DNA from: Actinomycetes bacterium
Lineage (GTDB): Bacteria; Actinomycetota; Thermoleophilia; Solirubrobacterales; Solirubrobacteraceae
Length of the DNA: 13,228 nt
NCBI GenBank assembly: GCA_023404805.1
Contig: JAEYAL010000328.1
Span: 1 to 13,228 of the forward strand
Direction of reading: 5' to 3'
Below the pieces are notes generated by a model. The model made no database searches and was not told where the DNA came from. It saw only the letters and a list, made by a program, of their open reading frames with translations. Below are positions 7,030 through 13,228 of this stretch, piece by piece (within the stretch, counting starts at the first letter, position 1; every line of letters starts with the position of its first letter). The position numbers were made by a program, and so were the translations under genes.

Positions 7030-8142
7030 GTGACCCACCGCGCACCCGTCGCCACCGTGCTCTCCGTCATCGGAGCGCGCCCAGAGATCATCCAAGCCGC
7101 TCCCGTTAGCAGGCAGATCCGCCAGCACTGCACGGAGATCCTGGTCCACACGGGCCAGCACTACGACGCGAAGATGTCCGGCGACCAGATCACCGCCACG
7201 GAGCTGCCAGAACCCGACGTGAACCTCGGCGTCGGCTCGGGCAGCACCGACGAGCAGGTCACCCTGGGCACCGAGCGGATGATCGCGCTGATCAACGAGC
7301 GCCGCCCGGACGTCGTCTTGGTCCGCGGCGACACCTCCGCCACGCTCGCGGGCGCCCTCGCCGCGGAGCGCACCGGCGTGCCGCTGATCCACGTCGAGGC
7401 GGGCCTGCGCAGCCACCGGGCCGACATGCCCGAGGAGTACAACCGCGTCGAGACCGACAAGCGCTCCGACCTCTGCCTCGCTCCGGTGCCCGGAGCGGTC
7501 GCGAACCTGCAGGCCGAGAAGGTCCGCGGCGAGATCTTCATGACCGGTGACCCGCTCTGCGACATGCTCGAGCGCTGGCGCCCTGAGATCGAGCCGCACG
7601 CGACGCGCGACGGCGGCCCGTACCTGCTGGCCACGGTCCACCGCAACTACAACACCGACGACGCGCTGCGCCTGCAGGGCGTGCTCGACTCGCTCGGCCG
7701 CAGCCCGTGGCCGGTCCTCTGGCCGCTGCACCCGCGCACCGCTGCCGCGATCGAGCGGTTCGGGCTGGCGCTGCCGAAGAACGTCGAGGTGATCCCGCCG
7801 GTCACCTACCGCGAGATGCTCGCCTTGGAACGCGGCGCGCGCGCCATCGCAACCGACAGCGGCGGCGTGCAGCGCGAGGCCTACCTGTGGGGCGTCCCGT
7901 GCATCACGCTGCGCGAGGAGACCGAATGGGTCGACACGGTCGAGGAGGGGTGGAACACGCTCGTGGGCGTGGATCCGGAGCTGTTCGAAGCGGCGCTCAG
8001 CGTGCCGCTGCCCGCCGAGCGCCCGCCGATCTTCGGCGACGGCCACGCCAGCGAGCGCATCGCTGAGCAGACGATCCGCCTCGCGGCGCACGTCAACACC
8101 GCGGCGCCCTCGCCGCTGCCCAAGGCGCGGTGGGTCTCATGA
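7030..8142 (+). CDS. wecB: Non-hydrolysing UDP-N-acetylglucosamine 2-epimerase (WecB/WbpI type)
   Basis: A 370-residue cytoplasmic GT-B-fold epimerase that inverts C2 of a UDP-GlcNAc-type sugar to give a UDP-ManNAc-type product. Motifs in order: SVIGARPEIIQAAPV, VHTGQHYDAKMS, VRGDTSATLAGALAA, HVEAGLRSHRADMPEEYNR, MTGDPLCD, LATVHRNYNTDD, LHPRT, IPPVTYREML, TDSGGVQREAY and REETEWVDTVEEGWN. GARPE, TGQHxDxMS, LHPRT with VxPVxYxEM, and TEWV resemble WbpI, which acts on UDP-GlcNAc(3NAc)A, at least as much as plain WecB. The Gfo/Idh/MocA dehydrogenase downstream suits that pathway, although WbpE- and WbpD-like partners are not in the window. Start GTG 7030 was chosen on codon composition and family length (about 355-380). 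No clear Shine-Dalgarno is present. The stop overlaps the next small ORF by ATGA. Confidence 0.9.
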   Translation: MTHRAPVATVLSVIGARPEIIQAAPVSRQIRQHCTEILVHTGQHYDAKMSGDQITATELPEPDVNLGVGSGSTDEQVTLGTERMIALINERRPDVVLVRGDTSATLAGALAAERTGVPLIHVEAGLRSHRADMPEEYNRVETDKRSDLCLAPVPGAVANLQAEKVRGEIFMTGDPLCDMLERWRPEIEPHATRDGGPYLLATVHRNYNTDDALRLQGVLDSLGRSPWPVLWPLHPRTAAAIERFGLALPKNVEVIPPVTYREMLALERGARAIATDSGGVQREAYLWGVPCITLREETEWVDTVEEGWNTLVGVDPELFEAALSVPLPAERPPIFGDGHASERIAEQTIRLAAHVNTAAPSPLPKARWVS

Positions 8143-8267
8143 CCCCCTGCCAGCCGCAGGTGAGCCAATCTTCGGAGGTCGCGCGGGCTGTCGCCGTCGT
8201 GCGCTCCTCCGTGCACGCAAACGCCCCGCGTCCGCGGGCGGAATACGAGAAAGTCCCCCGGTCATGA
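8139..8267 (+). CDS. Possible 42-residue linker ORF coupled by ATGA at both ends
   Basis: An ORF begins ATG at 8139, overlapping the epimerase stop in ATGA, and ends TGA at 8265-8267, overlapping the dehydrogenase ATG in ATGA. It starts MTPCQPQVSQSSEVARAVAV and has no recognisable domain. It exactly fills the only sizeable gap in an otherwise tightly packed operon. About 8 of 41 codons end in A or T, more than in neighbouring genes, so it may be only a translational bridge or chance. The same space holds CCCGC-gtcc-GCGGG (8225-8238), a short hairpin. Real protein function is doubtful. Confidence 0.35.
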   Translation: MTPCQPQVSQSSEVARAVAVVRSSVHANAPRPRAEYEKVPRS

Positions 8268-9307
8268 CCGACCAGCTTCGCATCGGCATCATCGGCCTCG
8301 GCCGGATGGGCGGCAACCACTACAACGTGTGGTCGCGCACCGACCGCGCCCGCGTCGTCGCGATCGCCGAACCGGATGAGCTCCGCTTTGAGCAGGTCGT
8401 CGGCCCGGCCCGCTCCGAGGTCGCCCACCACTCCCGCTGGCAGGACCTGCTCAGCCGCGGCGACATCGACGCCGTCTCGGTGGTCTGCCCGTCGTCGATG
8501 CACGGCGAGGTCGCGGTCGCCGCGCTCGACGCCGGCATCCACGCGATCGTCGAGAAGCCGCTCGCCACGACGGTGCCGGACGCGATGGCGATCGCCGCCG
8601 CTGCAGAGCGCGCCGGCAAGATCCTCACCGTCGGCCACGTCGAGCGGTTCAACCCCGCCGCCGTCAAGCTCAAGGCGCTGCTCGCCGACGGCCGCCTCGG
8701 CAAGATATACCGCGTCCACGCCACCCGCGTGGGGCCGCTGCCGACGCGCATCATGGACGCGGGCGTCTCGCTCGACCTCGCCACCCACGACCTCGACCTC
8801 ATGGAGTGGCTGACCGGCGAGACGATCACCGAGATCACCGCCGCCAGCTCGCGCTTCGCGCACTCGCTCCACGAAGACATGATCCACGGCATGATCCGCT
8901 TCCGCGACAAGGGCCCGCAGGGCCTGCTCGACGTGAACTGGCTCACCCCGGAGAAGCGCCGCGAGCTGACGGTGATCGGCGAGGAGGGCATGCTCCGCGC
9001 CTCGTGGGTCACGCAGGACCTCTTCATGACCCGCTCGTCGGGCATCGCCGTCGGCTGGGACCAGCTCGCGCAGCTGCGCGGCGACGCCGAAGGCGAGATG
9101 GTGCGCTTCGCGATCAAGAAGGAGGAGCCGCTGCGCGCTGAGCTCGAAGCCTTCCGCGACGCGGTCCTCGAAGACGGCCCCTCGCCGGTGCCCGCGCTCG
9201 CCGGCGCCCGCGCCCTTGCCAACGCCCTGGCGCTCCGCGAGAGCGCCGCCCAGCGCAGACCCATGCGCCCGAGCCTCGACACCCCGGAACCGATTCCCGT
9301 CTCATGA
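8264..9307 (+). CDS. Gfo/Idh/MocA-family sugar-nucleotide dehydrogenase (UDP-GlcNAc 3-dehydrogenase-like)
   Basis: A 347-residue NAD(P)-dependent oxidoreductase predicted to oxidise a sugar hydroxyl, probably at C3 of a UDP-amino sugar. The Rossmann motif is IGIIGLGRMGGNH near the N-terminus. VVCPSSMHGEVAV precedes the family motif EKP (E97-K98-P99), with the Lys normally catalytic. GHVERFNPA, RVGPLPTRIMDAGVSLDLATHDLDLM (His175) and LDVNWLTPEKRREL follow. The GHVERFNP plus R-x-G-P-x-P-x-R plus D-L-A-T-H-D combination is characteristic of the subgroup annotated as UDP-N-acetylglucosamine 3-dehydrogenase, related to WbpB/WlbA and GnnA. The epimerase upstream and the glycosyltransferase downstream fit amino-sugar nucleotide synthesis. 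The start ATG is linked by ATGA to the small ORF, and the stop TGA overlaps the GT2 ATG. Exact substrate is inferred only. Confidence 0.9.
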   Translation: MTDQLRIGIIGLGRMGGNHYNVWSRTDRARVVAIAEPDELRFEQVVGPARSEVAHHSRWQDLLSRGDIDAVSVVCPSSMHGEVAVAALDAGIHAIVEKPLATTVPDAMAIAAAAERAGKILTVGHVERFNPAAVKLKALLADGRLGKIYRVHATRVGPLPTRIMDAGVSLDLATHDLDLMEWLTGETITEITAASSRFAHSLHEDMIHGMIRFRDKGPQGLLDVNWLTPEKRRELTVIGEEGMLRASWVTQDLFMTRSSGIAVGWDQLAQLRGDAEGEMVRFAIKKEEPLRAELEAFRDAVLEDGPSPVPALAGARALANALALRESAAQRRPMRPSLDTPEPIPVS

Positions 9308-10203
9308 TCCGCTTCGTCGTTCCTGCCTACAACGAAGAGGCGAACATCGCGAACCTGTTCGCCGACCTCGCGCCGCGCGTGAAGGAGCTCGGCGCGCGCG
9401 TGATCCTCGTGGAGGACGGCAGCAGCGACAACACCGCCGCCGAGATCGACAAGCACCGCGGCGACATGAACCTGCGCGTGGTCCGCCACCCGCGCAACCT
9501 CGGCCTGGGCACCGCGATCAACTCGGGCCTGCGCGCCGCGCTCGAGGAGTCCGAGGACGACGACGCGATCATCACCTTCGAGGCCGACTGCACGAGCGAC
9601 CTCGACGACCTCCCGCGGATGCTGGAGCTGTTCGACCAGGGGTTCGACATCGTGCTCGCATCGGTCTACGCGCCGGGCGGCAAGATCGTCGGCGTCGAGG
9701 GCTGGCGCCTGTGGGCCAGCAAGTCGGTGTCGGGCGCGTTCCGCGTCGCGGGCGGGCTGCGCGAGATCCACACGCTCTCGTCGCTGTACCGCGTCTACCG
9801 CGCTGGCACCCTGCGCCGCGCCGTCGCGACCTACGGCTACCTGCTCGTCCGCGAGCCCGGCTTCGCCGCGAACGTCGAGCTGCTGCTCAAACTGCACAAC
9901 GCCGGCGCCTCGATCGCCGAGGTCCCGACCGTCAACGACTGGACCAAGCGCGGCGGCGTCTCGAAGATGCAGCTCGGCCCGACCGTCCGCGCGTACGGCC
10001 GGTTGATGGCCGCCCATCTCGTCGGCCGGATCCAGCCGCCGCCGATCTCGCCGCTCACGTTCGACGGCGGGTTCCACATGCCCGATAGCGACGCGACCAG
10101 CCCGAAGGCGGGCGACCACGACGCAGTCGGGACGCCCGAGCCGGCGCCCGCTTCAGACTCGCCAGACGGCCCCGGCGCGCAGACCGGCGCCAAGGCCGCC
10201 TGA
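9304..10203 (+). CDS. GT2-family glycosyltransferase (GT-A fold, DPM1-like)
   Basis: A 299-residue inverting glycosyltransferase. The N-terminus MIRFVVPAYNEEANI and VEDGSSDNT (residues 37-44) are the nucleotide-binding part of the GT-A fold. VRHPRNLGLGTAINSGL is typical of dolichol-phosphate-mannose-synthase-like members. The metal-binding DXD equivalent appears as E93-A94-D95 in TFEADCTSDLDDLP, with Glu in the first place. VNDWTKRGGVSKMQ near residue 220 fits the C-terminal catalytic region. No obvious membrane span is present, so the enzyme is probably peripheral. Residues about 258-299 form a Pro/Ala/Asp/Ser-rich disordered tail not needed for the fold. The ATG overlaps the dehydrogenase stop (ATGA), and the stop TGA shares one base with the next ATG. 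The sugar added is unknown; it may be the product of the upstream pair. Confidence 0.93.
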   Translation: MIRFVVPAYNEEANIANLFADLAPRVKELGARVILVEDGSSDNTAAEIDKHRGDMNLRVVRHPRNLGLGTAINSGLRAALEESEDDDAIITFEADCTSDLDDLPRMLELFDQGFDIVLASVYAPGGKIVGVEGWRLWASKSVSGAFRVAGGLREIHTLSSLYRVYRAGTLRRAVATYGYLLVREPGFAANVELLLKLHNAGASIAEVPTVNDWTKRGGVSKMQLGPTVRAYGRLMAAHLVGRIQPPPISPLTFDGGFHMPDSDATSPKAGDHDAVGTPEPAPASDSPDGPGAQTGAKAA

Positions 10204-11657
10204 TGCCGACCGTCGGCATCGTCGGCGGCGGGATCCTGGGCACGACCCTCGCCCTGCGCCTCGCCCAGGCCGGCCTCGACGTCGAGCTGATCGAACGCGC
10301 GCCGTCGCTCGGCGGCCTCGCCGACCGCACCCAGCTCGGCGGCTTCGACATCGACCGCTTCTACCACGTGATCGTCCCGTCGGACGCGCGCATGCACGCG
10401 CTCGTCGACGAGCTCGGCCTGCAGGACGAGATGGACCAGGCGCCGGTCGGCGTCGGCTTCTTCGTCGACGGCCAGATGTATCCGTTCAACGGCATCGGCG
10501 ACTTTCTGAAGTTCCCGCCGCTGTCGTTCCTCAGCCGCGTGCGGCTGGCGAAGTTCGTCGTCGCCTGCCAGCTGCGGTCCAAGTACGACGACCTCGAAGA
10601 CAAGCCGCTCATCGACTGGCTGACGAAGCTGAGCGGCCCCAAGGTCACCGAGCGGATCTGGAAGCCGCTGCTGGCCTCGCGCTTCGACGGCAACTACGCC
10701 GACCTCCCGGCGACGTACCTGTGGTCGCGCACGCGGCGGATGAAGTCGGCCCGCTCCGGCAAGGGCGGCGCCGAGGAGTTCGGCGCCCTGCGCGGCGGCC
10801 ACCAGCGCCTCATCGAAGCTGCGGCCAAAGCGGCGCAGGACGCGGGCGCGACGATCTCGACGGGCGTGCCCGTGACTGGCCTGCTGCTTGAGGACGGCGA
10901 AGTCCGCGGCATCACCACCGAGGACGGCGAGCGCCGCTACGACCTCGTGATCCCCACCCTGCAGCCGCCCGCGCTGAAGTTCCTGCTGCCGCCCGAGCTC
11001 CAGCCGCTGCTGGACGCCTACCCGCAGCGCTACCTCGGCGTGGTCTGCCTCATCCTGCTGGTGAAGGAGTCGCTCACCGAGCACTACTCCGTGAACATCT
11101 GCGACCCGACGCCGATCACCACGATCGTCGAGACCTCGCATGTGGTCGGCACGGCGCACACGGGCGGCAACCGCCTGGTCTATGTGCCCCGGTACTGCGA
11201 CGCGAGCAGCGAGACGTTCGGGCTGTCGGACCAGGAGGTCTACGACCGCTTCACCGAGATGGTGGCCAAGCTCTCGCCGCAGTTCTCGCATGAGGACGTG
11301 ATCGACTGGACCGTGCAGCGGGCGGCGACCGTCGAGCCGTTCCACGCCAAGGGCGTCCACCCGCGCGAGGCGCCGCGCTGGCCGTCGCTCCCGGGCGGCG
11401 TCGCGCAGCCTGACGGCCCGCCGATCTCTCCTGCTGCCAAGCCGGAAGGTCCGCCGATCCGCGACGGGCTGCGGCCGGAGGGGCCGCCGATCAAGGGCCT
11501 GGCGCTGGCCTCCGCCGCGCAGATCTACCCGCGCCTGCTCAACGGCGAGTCCGTGGTGCAGCTCGCCGAGGAGGTCGCGGTCGACGTGGCCGGCCAGCTC
11601 GGCGCGCCACGCCCCGTGCCCGTCCCGGCGGCGACGCCCGGGGGCGCTCCCGCGTGA
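10203..11657 (+). CDS. FAD-dependent oxidoreductase of the amine oxidase/HemY/UDP-galactopyranose-mutase-like superfamily
   Basis: A 484-residue flavoprotein. VGIVGGGILGTTLALRLAQAG and IERAPSLGGLADR form the GxGxxG FAD/NAD(P) motif and the GG doublet. DRFYHVIVPSD and LDAYPQRYLGVVCLILLV recur in polysaccharide-locus members of this superfamily. The final FAD-contacting segment is seen as LALASAAQIYPRLLNGESVVQLAEEVA, so the fold is complete. Just before it sit three copies of an 11-residue repeat, P-(D/E)-G-P-P-I-x5, an unusual insertion. The C-terminus is Pro/Ala-rich. Superfamily members oxidise amines, porphyrins or carotenoids, or rearrange UDP-galactose. In this operon a sugar-nucleotide or lipid-linked intermediate is the likeliest substrate, but no activity can be assigned. 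The ATG shares one base with the GT2 stop; the stop overlaps the flippase GTG by GTGA. Confidence 0.88.
   Translation: MPTVGIVGGGILGTTLALRLAQAGLDVELIERAPSLGGLADRTQLGGFDIDRFYHVIVPSDARMHALVDELGLQDEMDQAPVGVGFFVDGQMYPFNGIGDFLKFPPLSFLSRVRLAKFVVACQLRSKYDDLEDKPLIDWLTKLSGPKVTERIWKPLLASRFDGNYADLPATYLWSRTRRMKSARSGKGGAEEFGALRGGHQRLIEAAAKAAQDAGATISTGVPVTGLLLEDGEVRGITTEDGERRYDLVIPTLQPPALKFLLPPELQPLLDAYPQRYLGVVCLILLVKESLTEHYSVNICDPTPITTIVETSHVVGTAHTGGNRLVYVPRYCDASSETFGLSDQEVYDRFTEMVAKLSPQFSHEDVIDWTVQRAATVEPFHAKGVHPREAPRWPSLPGGVAQPDGPPISPAAKPEGPPIRDGLRPEGPPIKGLALASAAQIYPRLLNGESVVQLAEEVAVDVAGQLGAPRPVPVPAATPGGAPA
11409..11507 (+). repeat. 33-bp, three-copy in-frame tandem repeat in the oxidoreductase gene
   Basis: Eighteen-base cores start at 11409, 11442 and 11475, exactly 33 bp apart: CCTGACGGCCCGCCGATC, CCGGAAGGTCCGCCGATC and CCGGAGGGGCCGCCGATC. 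The downstream 15 bp of each unit vary. The encoded unit is P-(D/E)-G-P-P-I plus five variable residues. The third unit merges into the conserved GLALASAAQ segment. Synonymous differences between copies (GGC, GGT, GGG) indicate the repeat is not very recent. Confidence 0.8.
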
Positions 11658-13228
11658 GCAGCACCGCACCACCGGTCGCGGTGCCGCAGGCGCCGACGCG
11701 TGCTGCGCGGGCCGGCGCCCTCATGGCGATCTCGACGCTCGCGATGGCGGGCGCCTCCGCCATCCAGGCGGTCCTCTACCTCGGTGAGTACGGCGCCACG
11801 GCCCGCACCGACGCCTTCTTCGCCGCCTTCGCCGTCTACCAGGTGGTGGGCGTCTTCACGCAGGCGATGCGCGTGAGCTCGGTGCCGCTGCTGGTGGGCG
11901 ACAAGGCCATCGGCATGCTGCGGTTCTTCGGCGGCCTGGCCGTGATCGCTGTGCCGGTGATCATCGCCTGCGGTCCGCTCGCCGGGCCGCTGGCCGACCT
12001 TCTCGCGCCGAGCGCCACGGGCAGCGCCCACGACCTCGCGGTCAGCGCGCTGCGCGTGCTCGGACTGGCGATCGTGCTGCAGCTCTTCGCCGCAGGCGCC
12101 GCCACGCTGCTCGGCATGCGCGACCGCTTTGAGCCCGTCGCGGGCGCCTACGCGTTCGGTGCCCTGGCTGGCCTCGTCGTCTTCCTGCTCGTCCGCACCC
12201 AGGGCGAGCTGTCACTGGCGTGGTCGATGCTCGCCATGGCCGTCGTCACGTCGACCTGGGCGGCCGTCGCGCTGCTGAAGGTGCGGCGCAGCGAGGTGCA
12301 GACCGGCACCGGCGGCGCGGGGCTTGGCAACTACGAGTCCAAGCCGCGGCTCATCGCCGAGTGCTTCCAGACCGCCGGCGACCTGCTCGGGCGCTCGCTC
12401 GTCTACTTCTTTATCAACGCGTTCTTCCTCGTGACGCTCGCCGTCGTCGGCCGCGAGGGCGGCGCTGGCGCGACGACCGTCCTCTCCTACGCGTACCTGC
12501 TGGCGTCGTACCTCGTCGCCGGGACGAGCACCGCGGTCGGCATCAGCCGCGCGCCGGACATGGTCCGCGGCGCGCAGGACCAGTGGAAGACCGTGGTGGC
12601 CGACACCGTGCCGCACGGCTACCGCTACGCCGCGCTCGTCAGCGCGCCGATCATGGCCGCCGGCGTCGTCGCCGCCACGCCGGTCGTCGACGCGCTGCTG
12701 CCGACCGCGCTCGGCGAGGGCCAGGCCGAATCGCTGGCCCGCTCGATCCTCCTGCTCGCGCCGTGGCTCTCGGCCGCGCTGGTGCTCAACTTCGCGATCC
12801 CGGCGCTGTTCGCGCTCAGCAAAGCGCGCCTCGTGAACCTGCTCGCGCCGTTCGCGTTCGGGCTCCACGCGGCGGCGTCGATCGCAGGCGCTGCGATCGG
12901 CGGCGTCGACGGCGCCATCCTCGCGATGGCTGTCGCGCCGTTCGTGTTCGGCCTCGTGCTCGTCGTGGTCGGCGCGGGGAACGCGACCGGCAAGGTGATC
13001 GGCGAGTTGACCCTCGACACCCTGCGCCCCGTCGGGCTCGCCGCTGTCGCGTTCGGCGCTGGCGCGGCGGCGTCCTCGCTGCTCGGTGCCGAGGAGCTGG
13101 TCGCGGCGGTGCTGTCTCTCGGCGTCGGCGGCCTGCTCTACGGCGGCGGCATGCTCCTGCTCGCCCCTCGCGCCGTGCAGGTGCTGCTCGGCGCTGGCCG
13201 CGGTGGGGGCGAGGCAGCCCCTGACGGC
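11654..13228 (+). CDS. MurJ/Wzx-like lipid-linked oligosaccharide flippase (3' end outside the window)
   Basis: The frame is open from GTG 11654 to the window end, 525 codons with no stop. It is hydrophobic almost throughout, with about 12-14 membrane segments by eye (for example near residues 25-43, 92-112, 130-150, 160-180, 188-207, 250-270 and 280-300). The N-terminal TARTDAFFAAFAVYQ resembles the A-D-A-F-(F/V) region of MurJ/MVF proteins, and later pairs of spans and a short soluble linker fit the MOP superfamily. Such proteins move lipid-linked sugars across the inner membrane. Position at the end of a glycan operon, with a GTGA overlap to the oxidoreductase, makes export of this locus's product more likely than lipid II itself. 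The last visible residues, GRGGGEAAPDG, suggest the C-terminus is near. Confidence 0.82.
   Translation, partial: MSSTAPPVAVPQAPTRAARAGALMAISTLAMAGASAIQAVLYLGEYGATARTDAFFAAFAVYQVVGVFTQAMRVSSVPLLVGDKAIGMLRFFGGLAVIAVPVIIACGPLAGPLADLLAPSATGSAHDLAVSALRVLGLAIVLQLFAAGAATLLGMRDRFEPVAGAYAFGALAGLVVFLLVRTQGELSLAWSMLAMAVVTSTWAAVALLKVRRSEVQTGTGGAGLGNYESKPRLIAECFQTAGDLLGRSLVYFFINAFFLVTLAVVGREGGAGATTVLSYAYLLASYLVAGTSTAVGISRAPDMVRGAQDQWKTVVADTVPHGYRYAALVSAPIMAAGVVAATPVVDALLPTALGEGQAESLARSILLLAPWLSAALVLNFAIPALFALSKARLVNLLAPFAFGLHAAASIAGAAIGGVDGAILAMAVAPFVFGLVLVVVGAGNATGKVIGELTLDTLRPVGLAAVAFGAGAAASSLLGAEELVAAVLSLGVGGLLYGGGMLLLAPRAVQVLLGAGRGGGEAAPDG

Noticed and set aside
8320..10119. 599-codon minus-strand ORF opposite the dehydrogenase and GT2 genes
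   Set aside because: It crosses two well-supported plus-strand genes and reads as Arg/Ala/Val/Asp-rich shadow sequence, a usual effect of high GC.
11409..11507. Tandem repeat as a CRISPR or regulatory iteron array
   Set aside because: The period is a multiple of three, the repeat is in frame within an intact gene, and variation is concentrated at wobble or loop positions.
9837..11672. 611-codon minus-strand ORF opposite the GT2 and oxidoreductase genes
   Set aside because: Same shadow composition; no recognisable domain. The plus-strand flavoprotein has both FAD motifs.
12220..13224. 334-codon plus-strand ORF inside the flippase region
   Set aside because: Arg/Ala-rich off-frame reading; the frame from GTG 11654 gives a continuous polytopic membrane protein.

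Overview
The window is very GC-rich DNA with strongly G/C-biased third codon positions. Several GTG starts lie 6-7 nt behind a TAnnnT box. The enzyme mix is soil-actinobacterial, including a HAMP-type membrane adenylate cyclase and a universal stress protein. Together this suggests a high-GC actinobacterium, perhaps a Thermoleophilia/Solirubrobacterales member; that placement is an inference from style, not a database match. No rRNA, tRNA, CRISPR array, transposase or phage gene was seen.

Layout. (1) 1-414: the 3' end of a TPR protein, possibly the tail of an O-antigen-ligase-type polymerase. (2) 569-2080: a polyprenyl-phosphate sugar-1-phosphate transferase, which starts repeat-unit assembly on the lipid carrier. 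(3) 2192-2281: a 29-residue single-span membrane peptide. (4) 2392-2844: a universal stress protein. (5) On the minus strand, a GNAT acetyltransferase (3615-2977) and a GT4 glycosyltransferase (4936-3749), separated by two related palindromic elements. (6) 5120-6733: a membrane HAMP class III adenylate cyclase, divergent from the GT4 gene. (7) 7030-13228: a plus-strand operon of UDP-GlcNAc 2-epimerase (WecB/WbpI type), a possible 42-codon linker ORF, a Gfo/Idh/MocA sugar-nucleotide dehydrogenase, a GT2 glycosyltransferase, a FAD-dependent oxidoreductase and a MurJ/Wzx-like flippase. Junctions inside the operon overlap by 1-4 nt; the only larger gap is filled by the linker ORF. The flippase runs off the window end.

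How the genes fit together. The window looks like part of a surface-polysaccharide or glycolipid locus. The phosphotransferase would load the first sugar. The epimerase and dehydrogenase would make an unusual amino-sugar nucleotide. The GT2 and GT4 enzymes would transfer sugars, the FAD enzyme would oxidise or rearrange an intermediate, and the flippase would export the lipid-linked product. The cyclase and stress protein are signalling neighbours whose link to the glycan genes is not shown by the sequence.

The least ordinary items are the palindrome pair at 3635-3745, the run of leaderless-type promoters that reset several starts, the miniature membrane protein, the ATGA-linked small ORF, an in-phase 20-residue insertion in the GT4 enzyme, and an 11-residue tandem repeat placed before the final FAD-binding segment of the oxidoreductase.
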